A stretch of 64,000 bases of DNA from Arctopsyche grandis (GCF_051622035.1 NC_135357.1:34313191-34377190); one strand, 5' to 3'; positions 43,080-56,780 are shown, numbered from the stretch's first letter. Program-made: numbers and translations. Notes: generated from the sequence alone by a model not told the origin.

Positions 43080-44080
43080 TTGAGAAATGACTGAGGAAGA
43101 AGGGCTAGGTCAGTATCAGTCGATTGAATTTCCGCGACAGCTTGCATTAAGTTCACTTTATTATACGTAACTGCAGGTTTGATTACATCAGCATTGCTTG
43201 AAAAACTAGGTTATTTTTCTGATGAAACTGCTGAAGGACTCCATTCCAATATGTCACTAGAGGCTTTGAAAAATTTGTCAATTTTAGTCAGTTTCGATGA
43301 ATTCACGATTTCGATTATTTTTTCGGGATTCTGAGGACAAAAATACCTCATACGTTGACAATTGATACTCAAGCCAATTGTTTAAACTTTCCACTAAAAA
43401 TGCATGATTGGATTGCCCAAGGTATTGACAAAAATTAAGCTAACAGATGCCAAGGGGTTTCATACACAAACACTGATGGTCCATTTTTGGCGTGACAAAA
43501 GGGATCCACAAGCCAGAACTTGTTCCAACCAGGAAAATCAAGCCCATAGCAGCTATTAAATATAGCAAAAGTATGAGCAGTGTCAGTCAGACATGGACAA
43601 TATTAATAATAGAATTGAAAGTGTTCATGTTGTCCGATTTAGCCCTGCTTATTGTACATGGAGATATTCATAAAACGGGAAGAAACTTCACGAGATTCAA
43701 GTGATGGCTTCCATAATTACCATCAATGAAGACCTTGCATTGTAGGCGAGGATATCCGATAATTACGGATTACCTTCTCTTAGGGCCACGTTAAATGGTG
43801 AAATTTTTTTGATTATTGCAGCAAATTTGGCCGCGGCATGAGAACATGTCGCCTGTCAAAGGCGTTGATATCTCAGATCGGTTCAGTTACTTCTTAAATG
43901 CTCTGGCAAAAGTGGTGATAAGATCCACTGATGTTAGAGGAAAAACTAAGAAGAGCTGGAGTGAATTACTTCTGATCAGTTATTCGGAACAGGCAGCCAA
44001 AGAGTTGTGCCCCAAAGAGGATACTTTTCTAGACAAAGCAATATCATTAGTAGGCAACTTGCTTATTTGTTACTAGAGCT
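43080..44080 (+). other. Coding-like relic, family not recognised
   Basis: Short, non-overlapping frames show coding-like text, for example LEKLGYFSDETAEGLHSNMS at about 43200-43260. Another is VKGVDISDRFSYFLNALAKV followed by KSWSELLLISYSEQAAKELC (43855-44020). Stops and frame changes separate them. They may be pieces of one decayed transposase or host exon; I cannot name the family. Confidence 0.35.
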
Positions 44081-44589
44081 CATACTAAATACATATACCT
44101 CCGAGATCGTAACCGCTGATGATTATTAAAGTTCAAATTATGTTCAAACTATGGACTCCGTCGAGTAACTACGACGGTTTTAATCTGAAGAATATCAGAA
44201 TTAAGACGAAGACACGTTCTATTTTTTTATATCTAACCATTCGACTTAGTGAAATGTTTTATTTTGCCTTATTTTACGGAAAAACTACGGCATTATATTA
44301 ATATACATAATATACATATATGATGATAGTGAATGTAGATCATTCCAAAGTGTATGTATTGTACATACATATGTAATTTTATTTTACATTTTTTTAAGTA
44401 TGCGAATTTCACATATTAGTATGCTGTATAGTAAAATATTATATTAACCAAAACCACGTTTTCACGTGCAGTATTACTGCCAGTTCACGGCATTTATGTA
44501 AATTCACATTTCAAGTAAATTACTGTAAAGATTTTCAAAGACATCGTTTTGCAAGGATATAAATTGTATAACGGTCGTTATATATTGAA

Positions 44590-44840
44590 ATCCCCTACCA
44601 TTATTGGATTATACAATAAGATATGCATAGTTATTATACTAGAAATAAGAACAATCTAGTTGTAGGTAGAGTAAGAGAAAATAAAACAGCTGGTGGCGAT
44701 TTTCACAGGGGTGTGCTCATGTACAATGCCCTTCCTGAGTGCGTCAGGTCATCCAAGACTGTGGAAACATTCTTGCGAGGTGCAAGGAGACACCTCTGTG
44801 AAGGACAGGAGGGCATATAAATTTATAAATAAATAAATTA
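44590..44840 (+). mobile_element. LINE 3' terminal fragment
   Basis: The frame at 44623-44820 reads MHSYYTRNKNNLVVGRVREN, then GVLMYNALPECVRSSKTVET. This is the typical C-terminus of Jockey-like reverse transcriptases (HSYxTRNKNNLxxxRVRxNK...YNxLPExxR). A stop and AAATAAATAAATTATAA tail follow at once. It is a strongly 5'-truncated insertion with an intact frame. Confidence 0.7.
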
Positions 44841-47079
44841 TAAACCTTAGAAATCAACGCATCTTCCTATTATCAAATCAATGCTCCTTACAAATAATAT
44901 TCAAGGGCAAATACACATTTTCAATTTCCGAAAACATTGTTATACGCATAAAGAAATACACCTGATATTGCATCATACCCGAGGAAACATTGTCATTTGA
45001 ATACAAAACACCACACATTGTTAGGGATGTCCTTACAACTGTCCTGATGCATCGGAATTCAAAGGAAGCCACCTCCTCCCCTCTAATAAAAAAATTACTA
45101 AAACCAATTGGAAGCTGATTATAATCCGATATAAGACCCACGTCGGCCGTACTTTGTAACATTAACGATGTCTAAAACCATCTTTGTTTTTGACGGTTTG
45201 GATCACCAATACTGCTCCCGATAAAACAGAGTAAAAATAATCGGTGTCAGAAATGAGAGAAATCTTTCCAACCAACAACATCGGAGACCTGAGATGAGGA
45301 CCATCAACATCCTGATTCCAACCGTTCTTCTCTGGGAACAGTCCCAGAACCATTCGCTGAGTGAACGAGACCAATGGACGTGTCTGCCACAGCATCAACC
45401 GCCATCATCGTCAACTTCAAACGGCAGTCAAACTGGAAATCCAGCTTCCAACAGTAAGCCCAGATGTTCATCCATCTGTAAGCCGCTAATATCTCAAATT
45501 TTCAGGAATTCTACATATGTATGTATTTATAACAAAGCAATTTATCCATCACGAAAATCACCGAAGCATCAAGAGCATTTGTACTAGCAATCGAGAATGA
45601 GTTGACGCGAAAATACCCTAACTGGCACTAATATTTATTAAATTATTGGAAACGCAGAAAAAGCTAGTGCATGACCTTTCGCGACCATCAAATACGCGGT
45701 AATCAAACAAATAATTTTTGTTGAAATCAGTACAAAGTTCAGGTCAGAATAAGGACATTGTTGTTTCATTGATCTGTACATCAATAGAGATCTATTAAAA
45801 CCCTGATTCAAATATATTGAACTTTAAAATCTTAAAGATACGCACGTCAGCAAAACCAACTATTTGACTGAAAATATGATTGACGAAATTGACAATTTTT
45901 ATTAAGTGAAAATCCTCGCCAAGTATAAAACGTGGATGTCAAACTTGGTTGTTTACTGTCAAGAACACAAGCGACGAAGAGGGGAAGAAACTCCCGCTCA
46001 CTCACCCTCTGGCCAAATAGAGGAAGATAATTGATCATCTTTTTTTTGTTGAAAGGTGTCGCCAATTTGTTAACATGTATTAATTATGAATGATGTATAT
46101 GAAATTTTAATTTAATTCCTAAAAAAAATCATATTAGCGGCCAGCAAAGTGTTAATACGGAATATACCTGGATCATAAAATTTTGATCATCTGGGGAATT
46201 AATTACTTTTGCGACAAAGGACACTCCCATAAAAACATATTAGGGAAGTCCTTTCAGCTGCATTTGTAACGAACATCCTCATAATCAGACGTGCCTCCAG
46301 AATCACGAAACATAACAACCCCTCCCTTCAATAATTAAAACCCCTGTTTTTGTTGGAAACAAGCAGTAGATATTTATCCAGCACTAGAGTATTATCCTCC
46401 CAGTGGTTGTCGATCGACGTAACATGTCAATCGTACTCTTAACCACCTTAAGTTATATAAAACTCCGATACCTACTCAATTAGAGATGATTTTCGGAAAT
46501 CGCTTCCCAAAGTGGGGAGTAGATAATAGAGGCTACTTTCTATTCCATTTCGGGCAGTGTTTGTGGCGCAAAATGAAGCCTGGAAATTAATAATAATCAC
46601 AAACGAGCGAACTTTTGCGCTTATCTTGAGCTTTTATTCCGACGGGCGATATTCTCGCTATATGCGCCTGTGGAGACAAATGAGGTATCACAAATCATGT
46701 GGGTTATTTCTGTGGAATAAAGCCTTCATACTGACCGTTTCAATCTTCAAATAAAACGAAAACAGTCCTAAAAATACACCCATACATACTAACCTGAAAA
46801 AACTAGGCCAGATATAATATTCCGTAGTCATAAACCACTACTAACAAAGTATCTAGTGGATGACAGTATTATTAAAAACCATACTAGGACACTTAAGAGT
46901 TTCGGTGATCACCGATCATAGTACATAAGCTTCAGATTGAAACTAAAACAAAAGTTAGAAACAACGCTGCGTGGATGCAAGACAATTAATTGCCTTCTGG
47001 CTGTTGAACGCAGCTCGCTGATTGGACGAATAGTGCGGACTACTCATTGGTCGACACAGTAGACAATACAGGTTATAAC
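44841..47079. other. Old decayed sequence, no intact gene
   Basis: Frames up to 97 codons are present, but none matches a family I know. Internal echoes exist: the text around 44990-45110 recurs loosely at 46210-46330, both with words like TTAGGGA(A/T)GTCCTT. The text CAAG...CGACGAAGAGGGGAAGAAA at about 45960-45990 recurs at 50605-50630. This suggests several divergent copies of one unknown element between 44.8 and 52 kb. Confidence 0.35.
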
Positions 47080-47177
47080 TAGTCAACGGAGCCTGAAGGG
47101 GCCGTGTATTGTTCAAAGGTTGTAAATGCATTGTTAAAGGTTTGCCGAACAATGGCACTGTGACTATCCTACTTCTA
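47080..47177. mobile_element. hAT-type MITE, TAGAGG family, copy 2
   Basis: A perfect 8-bp direct repeat GTTATAAC lies at 47072-47079 and 47178-47185. The 98-bp element starts TAGTCAACGGAGCCTGAAGG and ends CCTACTTCTA. It shares GGTTGTAAATGCATTGTTAA and GGTTTGCCGAAC with 35847-35991. Non-coding. Confidence 0.75.
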
Positions 47178-47302
47178 GTTATAACCAAAGTGGCCATACA
47201 TCCCCGTTTTTAGGAAGCGTGTCCCGTTGTCCTCAAGCACAGCTTCGGGACGTCGAAATGTCCCGTTTTGAAAAAGAGTATATTTATTGAATTATTATAT
47301 TG

Positions 47303-47570
47303 TAACGTTACATAGAGAGACGCCCCGTAGACCGGTGACGTCATGGTGACGCCGACCAATGGTGGAGTCGGGCGTTGCGGCCAAAGGCTGCACCCGACTC
47401 CTTGACCAATGACTATACTTGTTTACGTGTCATAACGTGTATGCGCTGAGCGCTGAATATTTATAAGTATGGTGCGCTCTCGAACGGTGGCATTCGGATC
47501 CTGACCTCCACCGGACGAGCAGCAATAAAGACCTGGAACCTGCCTGCGTGTTTTCTTGTACCTCGACCGT
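47303..47570 (+). mobile_element. Gypsy LTR fragment (same family as 41947-42236)
   Basis: It is strongly similar to the 3' LTR of the gypsy fossil, for example in GACCGGTGACGTCATG, GTATGCGCTGAGCGCTGA and GGTGCGCTCTCGAACGGTGG. It stands alone, without coding sequence, and is a solo LTR or LTR fragment. Confidence 0.7.
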
Positions 47571-50500
47571 ATAATTATGTATATAATAAATCTACATAAC
47601 TAAGGAAAAATATAGACTTTTTTCAATTTCATTAGTATCACAGGATATTGACGTATCGCTGCTAAGTATCCAAAATCAATTTCGAATCATAGTCTTAAAT
47701 ATGAAAGAGCGCGCACCGTGTTTTGATAAAAAAAAACACTATCAGTTAAATGGATAGATAACGTAATTTCAAATAACTATTTTCACATTTAATTTTTTTT
47801 GCCACTAACCCTTATTATTTAAGGATACCAATAGACGAATTGTATTTGAAATGTGCACGAGGTTTATTATAATAATAAATTATAAAAAAATAATAGGAAT
47901 CAAGATGCGACTATTCATCCTGTGCAAACAGTCCTGGAACAGATAAAATTCTTTTTATCTTTATTACAAAAAAATTAAAATGTAAAATTCAATTATTTTT
48001 GAAGCACCGCGCGCAGAAGAATGATCATTTTACTACAATAATTGAAACACGAATACATATTCTTGTATTTCTACAACAAATAGATAGAAGATATAAATAA
48101 CTCGTTGTGGATGACAAACCTACTCTTCATAGTTCCAACAGTCGAGATCATAAGGAGGCTCGTCAATGAGATGGACCACCAAGCTTCCACCTGAAACACC
48201 GGGCCCGGGAGATTATTGCCAACCCGTCCACGGCATAATTTTTAAAAACAACGAAGTGGTGATTCTCATCTCCTGAAGATCTTCAACACACCCCGGCGGC
48301 TGCATTCGGCGGCTAATCAACGACCCGTTGATGACGATTTTGATTAAAATCAACCACCAACGTCCGCGGCCTTAAAGTTGCTCGAGGGTGCACTTATTTA
48401 TTAGACGTGACCGCCAAAACTCGACCGACTACAGAAGAGCAAGTCCAGTCAAAACCAACTGACGAATGAATATACCAACTGCAATAGTAGCTCCACTGTA
48501 GAAAGCCACTTGGGGAAAAACGTACATGCTGTCCCCTTCACCGTCTCTCCACCAACGGCATTTAATAGACAACAGAACATTGTACGTACAAAATACTATT
48601 GAAAGGGACAGCGTGTACGTTTTGCATAAACGTCTTCCTACAGCGGATGAACTAACAATATAATTTGTTTTTAAAAACAATGTTTCATGACATTAATTAG
48701 AAGCTGGAGATTTCGGTGTTTTCGGTGCGTCAAAAATTTGTTGAAAATCATCATAATTATAAACCAACAATTCGATGATGTTAATATTTGCTGTGTATTC
48801 TCAGCAGCTCTGCAAGGACCTGGTAACAGGACCTATGAGGGCAGAAAAATCGCATCAGTTGAATTGTACACCTCGATTCTTATTGGTCTACGATTTTCGT
48901 TAAAAACCCTCGCGCACGTTACAAATAGATTTATTAGTAAATCGTGCCACGTAATTCAATGCGACAGATATCGCTCACCGAAAATATTACGGACTACGAA
49001 TGGCACAATTTGTCAAATAAGAAATCACAGCAAATAGCCTGGTACAGCAAATCCGACGATCTATAAAATCATCCGATTATAGACCAATTGGAAGTTTATT
49101 CAAATTGAAACTGCCACGATCTTATATAGAGAATTCGAAGAGTCCAAATCCACTGTTAATACGGACCTTGCCCTCTAATTTGAATATATACCAATATTAT
49201 TCGATACTATGTCCCAAACGTGAATGGACAAATGTAAGGGAGACTATATATTTAGATTTTATAAACTGAAATAAATTGGCTCCTTTTGCAAATTTCTGAA
49301 AAACGTTTCGCCAGAAGCATCGGTGAAAATTTGTAGATAATGTTCACAATTCTGCCTATAAGCGGCACATAACCTAAGGACTGGTTGTTCATCATTGAGA
49401 CACTCCACATATTGTTCAAAACAGAATATACACTCGTTCTCCATACAATCGTTTTCTACCATTGAGAGTACGTACATATGAATATTATATATAATCTAAA
49501 CAATCTCGTCCCAATTATAAGATTTGATTTATTTAATGCTTTTTAGATGGTAGTACGTAAAAGTCGTATTTAATTTATTTTTCATTATATAATACATAAG
49601 TAAATCACAAAAATAACGTAAAAATTTGTGGACTGATACTGGGCATCCTTAACTAGAGGAGCATTTCAGTCTCTTCGCTTCACAGAACATCCCAATTCGT
49701 GAGATGTACCGGGTTATTATGGCTCTATGGTTGACCATCTACCACAAAGCCAATGGATTCCTGTACAAAAAAACATAATTCATTGGCATAGATCCAGGCC
49801 TGGCTGGACCTACAGGATCGTTCCGACCGTTAGCAAATGGTTCGACAGAAGACAAGGATATCAGCTTCCAATTGACTTTTGACGGTCCGCGACAGTCTCT
49901 GGAAGAACTTCCGCAAAATATAAAAAAAAACAAGCATGAGCTAAAGAGAGAGCATTAGAAACCATCGGGACGACGTGGTTCGAAGATTATCGAAGAGCAA
50001 AAGACTCGATTCCATAAGAATAAGCCATCTGGAGTATGACTCCCAACGGAGATCTGCAAGCACCATTTACGAGTAATTTGCGCTGAAGCGAAATAGGCAA
50101 AAAAAAACTTTAATCGTAATGAATAGAAGAAAACGCTGGAGGTCCGAAAGTGTGGTGTTCCAAATGAAAAAATTAATCAGACTGGCAATCGCCTAAATTG
50201 GAGAATGCTTTAAAGATCTGTATTTAACCAACAGTAGAGTTCAAAATGAAAATGTTAATCAGAGAGGAAATCGCCTAATGTGGAAAATGCTATCAAGAAA
50301 GCTGTGTTTCAACATTAGTAGAGCATTCCCAATTCCAGGAAGATCAAAATCAAATTTGAAAAATCTCAACAATCATCATCGAGGAATTTTTCCGGCGATA
50401 CCTATCTTTACCAACTGCCTACTTATGGCGTGGAATCTGATATTCGTGTATTTTTTCTTTTATTTTGCCACATGTAGAAAAAAATTATCCTGTATAATCT

Positions 50501-51040
50501 AACCAACTGCTCCTAGAACAGTGGTTTGAATTTTTCGCTCATCCTCTCAACGAAGGTTAAGCCACTAAAATACCCATCAGAGACATACATGTGCACCGTC
50601 AAGACTACACACGTCGAAGAGGGGAAGAAAATCTTCAACCTTCCCAGCATCTTCGGCCAACTAGTGCCAAAAGATACGAGAAACATGACAATGCTTTCCA
50701 TAAAGCATACAATAGACAATGTAAAATTTAGAAATAGGACATTGTGAAATTTCACAAATGCTATCTAAAAATATTATGTAACCAATAATAGTAGGCAAAT
50801 TACTGGTTACATATCTAGTAGTTAGTCCAAAAAATGCAATGCAAAGACCTTCTATTGCTAGTCTTTTAGCAACACAAAAAATGTGCTTTCACAAGCTTAT
50901 AAATTTGCGGAACTTTGGATTGTGATATCCATCTTATGATGTATTCCAAAAAGTGAATCCAAATGTCACAACTGTCCACAGTTTCCAAAATATTGAAATT
51001 ATTTATATGCATTCAGGAATGATCTAAGAAAGCATCTATC
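47571..51040. other. No gene that I can support
   Basis: The region is AT-rich with scattered frames below 120 codons. Their translations (for example at 48429-48680 minus, 49259-49477 minus and 50526-50747 plus) do not resemble a known family. The repeat echo at 50605-50630 with 45960-45990 is noted at the 44841-47079 entry. Confidence 0.35.
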
Positions 51041-51043
51041 CTC

Positions 51044-51358
51044 GTGCAACTTTTTACAACTGTAGAATCTGCACTTAGTTCACTTACACAAGTTCCAGAA
51101 AATCATTTGTCGAACCATTTCGAACAAATTATAGAATGGTTCATAAATATATACATCTGGCGGCAAAGAACCAATAACCTCACGGGTGTACCTACTTTTC
51201 CATCTATCGTTTGGTCTATATACCAGAAAACTATAGACGAAAAAGATCGAACCAACAACTTCGCTGAAGTCTACCATCGAAAACATCAACTGAGATTCGA
51301 CAGCAAGTTCAAATCATTTAATACTAACGTAGTATTATTTCATATAATTTTAATATGA
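51044..51358 (+). pseudogene. MULE-type transposase C-terminal fragment
   Basis: The frame contains VPENHLSNHFEQIIEWFINI, then GVPTFPSIVWSIYQKTIDEK and DRTNNFAEVYHRKHQLRFDS. The RTNNxxEx(W/Y)H block with the preceding P-x-F-x-x-x-x-W text is the conserved C-terminal part of Mutator-like (MULE) transposases found in many insects. Upstream catalytic blocks are not recognisable and no terminal repeats were found. It is a fragment. Confidence 0.65.
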
Positions 51359-53311
51359 CAAATACACTGGAACGAATTCTTGTTGAATGTAGCAAAAACT
51401 CGTCCTTCAACTTCAACCACAGTACGGTAAAATTGGTGTCGGCTTTTAAGTTGTACCAGGCATGAACATTAAGAGGGCTGGACAGCAGCGCCTTGTCCAT
51501 ACAATCGTACTATACTTCTCCGTTCCTCAATTATGGCACTAGAGAAATTATTTTTTAATATGCTATGGATAACCACCATTGGGGTGCATCTATCGTTTTA
51601 TTTTTTTGATTAATTATTTTTTATATGAGCTAGGAGCCGCCAAACATCTATAAAATCGCCTCTTTTTTAAACCCACGAAACGAGTTCAGCGTGCTTATTC
51701 AACGGTCGATTTAAAAAAAAAAAAACGCCAATAGATGCAAAGAAATTATCTTTCTCATACAACGAAATTTTTTTCGTAAAAATTGGTCCAGTTTTGGAGG
51801 AGAAAATAGTAGAATACGAAACCTCGATTTTGTCAATTTAAAATACGTTTTATCTGGTCGAAGCGCAACTGTCGCATTCACTCAATATATATATTGATAT
51901 ATATTGTCGCATTAACTCAATATATACATACTCAATATATATATCGAAGAAAGGAACGGTAACAAAATTAAGGTTTCAGGTGTACAGCCCTCTTAATAGC
52001 CGAGACAAATCGATATTATGCTAAAAATCATCACCAATAACCAACTTCTACGCACTCACGAAAATAGAGATGTACTCGTTCATTGTGTTAAATAAAATTG
52101 TTCGGATCAATCCTAATAATGACAATAGTCAGAAAAAATACCAACGACTATTAAGCACCAATACTCTTATCGAAACCCCGTATTTTAGAAAGACCACGAG
52201 TAGAAATATAAAGATATCTCCATTTTTCTGACAAGAGGATTCCAACCGACAGTCAAATAGCCATTACTAGCCATTAATACTAACACTAAGTATTAGTTTT
52301 TAAGAGTTGGTACCCCAGATACCGATTTGAGTGCGGGCCACTGTGATAAATTACAGTGTTATATATGCATTTGCTATAAAGTTGGATTAAAAGACTTGCT
52401 ATAAAGTCTTGTATAATTTATCCCTCTTCACGATCCTCCCTTACATGAATTCCCACAGTACCATACCACGGAATTATAGAATATAATTTTTTTAAATCGA
52501 GTATATAACCGATTATATAAATGATAATCGAATATATAAATGAAAATAGCAAAACGCAAAATTCATGTCCGGAATGTCAAGCGACACCCATCTTACTAAT
52601 AATGTGTAACTAATTACACAGTTGTATATATTACGTCGAAGTAAACCTCTATCGGAAATAAAATACGCATATCACAAGGTCGTCAAGATTTTGTCAACGC
52701 CTACTCATCCACCATAACACCCCGAATTTCATAAAAATGCGGGGGTATACGGTTGTACTAGTTTCTCAAATCGAAAGTAGAATACAGAAAATTCAAATCG
52801 ACTTATAAGAGAATGGTGTGCGAATCCAAAACAGGGTATATTTGAGCTTCAAGCTACATATACTCCGGGGATGGATACCTATAAACTGCACTATATATTA
52901 TAATATAAAAAAAAACTTTTATTATTTAAATAATAACTTTTCCTCGGTCCGATGCATCTCGGACCTAAAGTATTGTTCATTTTGCAATATCTAAGGAATT
53001 TTCACGATTGAAAATGTCTGGAGCGACTTGAAAAAATATGTTTACATTATGGATAATCCTACTAAGATATCCTAATTAAAGTATTTTGGATATGTGAAAT
53101 AATAAAGTCAAAATCAAGGATACCGTTAGGGCATGCATCGCCAGTATGCCTACTCGTTTACGGGCAATTATTAAAAATAGATGAGGAACGACAAAATATT
53201 AATTTAAAATAAATTATTTATTAGTGGAAATATAATATAATCCTCACATTTTTTATACCAAAAACTGAATACCTGCTTGTGGCTCAAATAATGAGGCCAG
53301 ATACTGTACAT
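51359..53311. other. AT-rich stretch, no recognised gene
   Basis: It includes a small array of TCAATATATAT-type words (51880-51945) and two T/A-rich parts. No coding or RNA feature that I can defend. Confidence 0.4.
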
Positions 53312-54215
53312 CAGTGGTTCTCAAGTGCGGCCACTAGTGGATTTTACTGCGGCCACCAGCGACTCAAAAGTAAATAATACTATTAAAAAATATATATATA
53401 TTTTAAAAACTACAAAAAAGTAATTGGACAACAGAAACCATGCTCATCATTGACAAACTAAAAAATATAGCGAAAAGCCTTGTGACAGAAGTTGAAAATA
53501 ACAATTTTTTAATTTTATCTTCTGTTAGTGATTTGATAGATAAGTTGACAGACACAACTTCAAAATTAAAACTTATAATAATAGAGTGTCTGAAATCTCT
53601 GAATCTGGAACTTGATAAAAGGTTCGAAGAATTGAATTTTTTAAAAACTGTTTCTTTTGTATCTTCCCCTTTGATCATGATGACAAATGAAAATTTCATA
53701 GTACTACAAAATTGATATTAATTAACTGGGCTAACGCAAAAATGCATTATTAGAAATTAGTCATGATCAAGTACTTAATAACCATTTTAATAATATTTCC
53801 GTTCAAAAATTTTGGTTGGAAATATACGTTGGCAATGAAACAAACCAATATAAAGATTTGGCAACAATTGCTTTATTAATATTGTCTATTATTCCCACTA
53901 CCGTATATTGCGAATGATCATTCAGTGCAATGCAATTTATTAAAAACAAATTTAGAAACCAGTTGACTGACGGAAACTTGGAAGCAGCAATGCGGCTTGC
54001 ATTGGAAGAAAGGAGTATTGAGCAATTTCCATTTGCATTATTATTAAATAAATAGATACCAAAATGTTAAAATTGATTTTATTTTATGAATAAATTTATC
54101 CATTTTTTTGTAACTTTAATTTATTTGATTAAATTTGGTGCGGCCACCAGACATTTCCATGGGACCACTATTATCACCTGTGCGGCCACGGTAAAATTTC
54201 GCCTGAGAACCACTG
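53312..54215 (+). mobile_element. hAT transposon, internally deleted copy
   Basis: The ends are CAGTGGTTCTCAAGTGCGGC and a right end whose complement starts CAGTGGTTCTCAGGCG. A perfect 8-bp duplication CTGTACAT lies at 53304-53311 and 54216-54223. Coding relics on the plus strand: an open frame at 53440-53715 (DKLKNIAKSLVTEVENNNFL...), then the hAT dimerisation domain FWLEIYVGNETNQYKDLATI, a stop in place of the usual Glu-Arg, SFSAMQFIKNKFRNQLTDGN and a natural end at about 54053. At 904 bp, most of the catalytic region is missing. Confidence 0.85.
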
Positions 54216-54223
54216 CTGTACAT

Positions 54224-55477
54224 GATCATTGAAAATCTCCGTAAAGTGCAATATACGGTGGAATGTGTTGTGGAACATATTTTGGCCCTACAACCACGCC
54301 TAGCACAAAAAGCTGACGTTGAAAAGAGAAGAAAGAAGAATCACAACAATACTGGGGGGGGGGGGGGGAATCGCCCGCTAACGGAGAAGATTCAATTATA
54401 TTATTGGCGTTGGTAGATGCACAAGATAAATTCTTGACAGTAGATGCAGGTGCGAATAGGAGAACGATGGAGGTATATTCGATAAATCTACTTCAGCTGA
54501 ATCACGAGAAGAAAGTTTGATTATACCAGAAGACAGTCCATTAGTTTCAGGAATTGACCCTCTCCCATATTAAAATATAGGCTTTCTCGCGCAAGCAGAG
54601 TAGACAATGCCTTTGGCATTAAGGAGAGTTCAAAAGAGTGATAATATATGGAATCCCATCCAACCACGAAGCAATGAGAAAACAGAAATGGAAAATGTAT
54701 CCAAGGCTGCAGAAGAGGACGTTGTCCTTTAGGAAGATAACAACGAAGCTGGCCGTTTAAGCGATGATGAGTCCAAGTTCGAAATAAAAGATCCGAAAGA
54801 TCCACCAGCTGACAACTAAGCGGAATTCCTTAGCTTTAAAGTGCCACTAGTGTCCTAATAATGGAGAACTATTCTGCGAGCGAAGCATTTCTGCTCCAAA
54901 AGACCCATCACAACGTCTCTCATGGTCAATAGTTAGAACTTGGCGAAGAAAATGGATTCGACCAGTGATGACATCGTCCGCAGTGCAGCTTTCCACCGAC
55001 TTCAAGGTGTTTTAAAATGTTTAATATTCTAAAGCGGGCTCTTCACTCGAAATGTGAGTGTGTGCGTTTCGCGCGTTATTCCTTTCCCCGTTTTTTGTCC
55101 CACGAGAGAGGGTTTCCGAACGTTCACGAACGCATCCAACGCGCGTTCGCGAGTTGAGTTCGCGTTCGAGACGCGAGTTGTTATCTCTGAAAAAAAACTT
55201 CAAATGAGCATCTCGTGGTGTAGAAGTCAGGAACTCAAACTTACTGAATGTGTACAAGCAGAGCCAATAATATGGCAGTCCAAACATAAGGACCATAAAA
55301 AAATAAATATGGTCCATGATTCTTGGACGTGAGTGAACGCGATTATGGAAATTTCGTCAGAGGAACACAAAAAAAAAAAAAAAAGTCGCTGATGTCCAGC
55401 TATACGACGTATAGAAAGAAAGAAAGTAAGACTCCATCCACAGTGGTGCAGGCTCAGGTGAACTTTATAAACCTACT
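54224..55477. other. No supported gene
   Basis: It contains a G15 run at 54354-54368. Frames of 60-98 codons overlap on both strands near 55021-55332 in a GC-richer part with CGAACG/CGTTCG words, but resemble nothing known. Confidence 0.35.
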
Positions 55478-55612
55478 AGTGTTGGGCCAGTTGATTTCAA
55501 CGGTTGGTTTCGAAAAGGAATTGAAACTCTGAAAGAAATTGATGCACGAATTAGAAATTACGAATTACGTTTTGTGCAACGCCGACGCCCTAACGCTGTA
55601 GACCGGGGATTA
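55478..55612 (+). repeat. Second copy of the repeat that disrupts gene B
   Basis: It starts CTAGTGTTGGGCCAGTTGAT and shares GGTTTCGAAAAGGAATT, GATGCACGAATTAGAAATTA and GTTTTGTGCAACGCCGACGC with 6661-6800. It stops where the GC-rich core would begin. It shows that the gene B insert is a dispersed element. Confidence 0.65.
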
Positions 55613-56780
55613 AATTAAGTTTCAAAAAACTTACTACAGTTACAGACAATATCAGCAAAATTCGCACACAGCAACCGAAATATTCACCAACAGTATGGTT
55701 ATGTCTATAGGGACTACTTCGAAGGACGACGAAGTGATCATAACTGTCAAACAGATCCAAGCATGTTAGTTTCTTGAGATTCAACAAGAGTCTTTTTGAA
55801 TGAGATGAATGGATTGGTAAATTTTATTGTTCTTTTCTTTTTTTGTAAGATTGGTGTGATAATTTGGGGCAACCTGTCAGGTCACATTGTCATATACTAT
55901 ATGATTACTATTATAAAATAATAAATAACCACAGATACAGACCGTGATCCTAACGTGAGATGGCCAGGTCAAAAATATTGATGACTCGTGGATGTGGAAC
56001 TGCTTCGTCTGAGAACAGACAGCGAGTGTAGACAGTAATAACGGACTACGCCCAGCCGATCCAAACAAATGACCAAAACGATAACTTGAGATGGCCAAGT
56101 CATCTATGTATGATGTTATGACCTCATTACCTCGGGATTTATAACAGAAGTCTTATCTGCTTTCAACCAAAGATGACCATATACGGTCGCATCAGACGAA
56201 TTAAATGACGAATCCGTATCAAAGCAATGTAAACGGAAACCATATTCGATAGATAACATAAGCAATAACGTCATCTATTTAGTATAAAAGAGGATACCCA
56301 AACCTCGATAAGACCGATTACGCCGAACAACATGCCGTATAACTGTGCTTATCTTCTCTACTCAACTCAGTGAAAACCCTTGTGAAAAGCCTAGTGAAAA
56401 GCTTTGTAAATCCCTTTGTTAAAACTAGCGCTTATAAACTTTTAACTTCTACTCGAACATAAAATCATCGAAGTGATCTGGACCTTTTAGTAAAAAAGGT
56501 GTCTATAAATTCTCTTAGACTAATGCTGTAACTTTATAAAGAATATAATTAATTCTAAATTAATTAAAATACAAAGTGACTTTTATTTTATCTGGTTTGC
56601 TCGTAGATCAAACATTGATCTGCTTGTAAATCAGATATCATTTTTTTGTATCTCCGGTCCGTCAGGACATAACAATATTGACGACTCCTGAATGTGCAAC
56701 TACTTCGTCCAAAGACGACGAAGTGATCGTGATTGAGGATTTTGATGAGTGATCAAAAAATAACCACACATAAATACCAT
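55613..56780. repeat. Diverged repeats with GACGACGAAGTGATC motif
   Basis: AAGGACGACGAAGTGATCAT (about 55720) and AAAGACGACGAAGTGATCGT (about 56705) reappear with similar surroundings (ATATTGACGACTC / ATATTGATGACTC near 55970 and 56685). A LINE-type tail word TTTGGGGCAACCTGTCAGG lies at about 55865. This looks like two or three decayed copies of one element. Confidence 0.4.
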
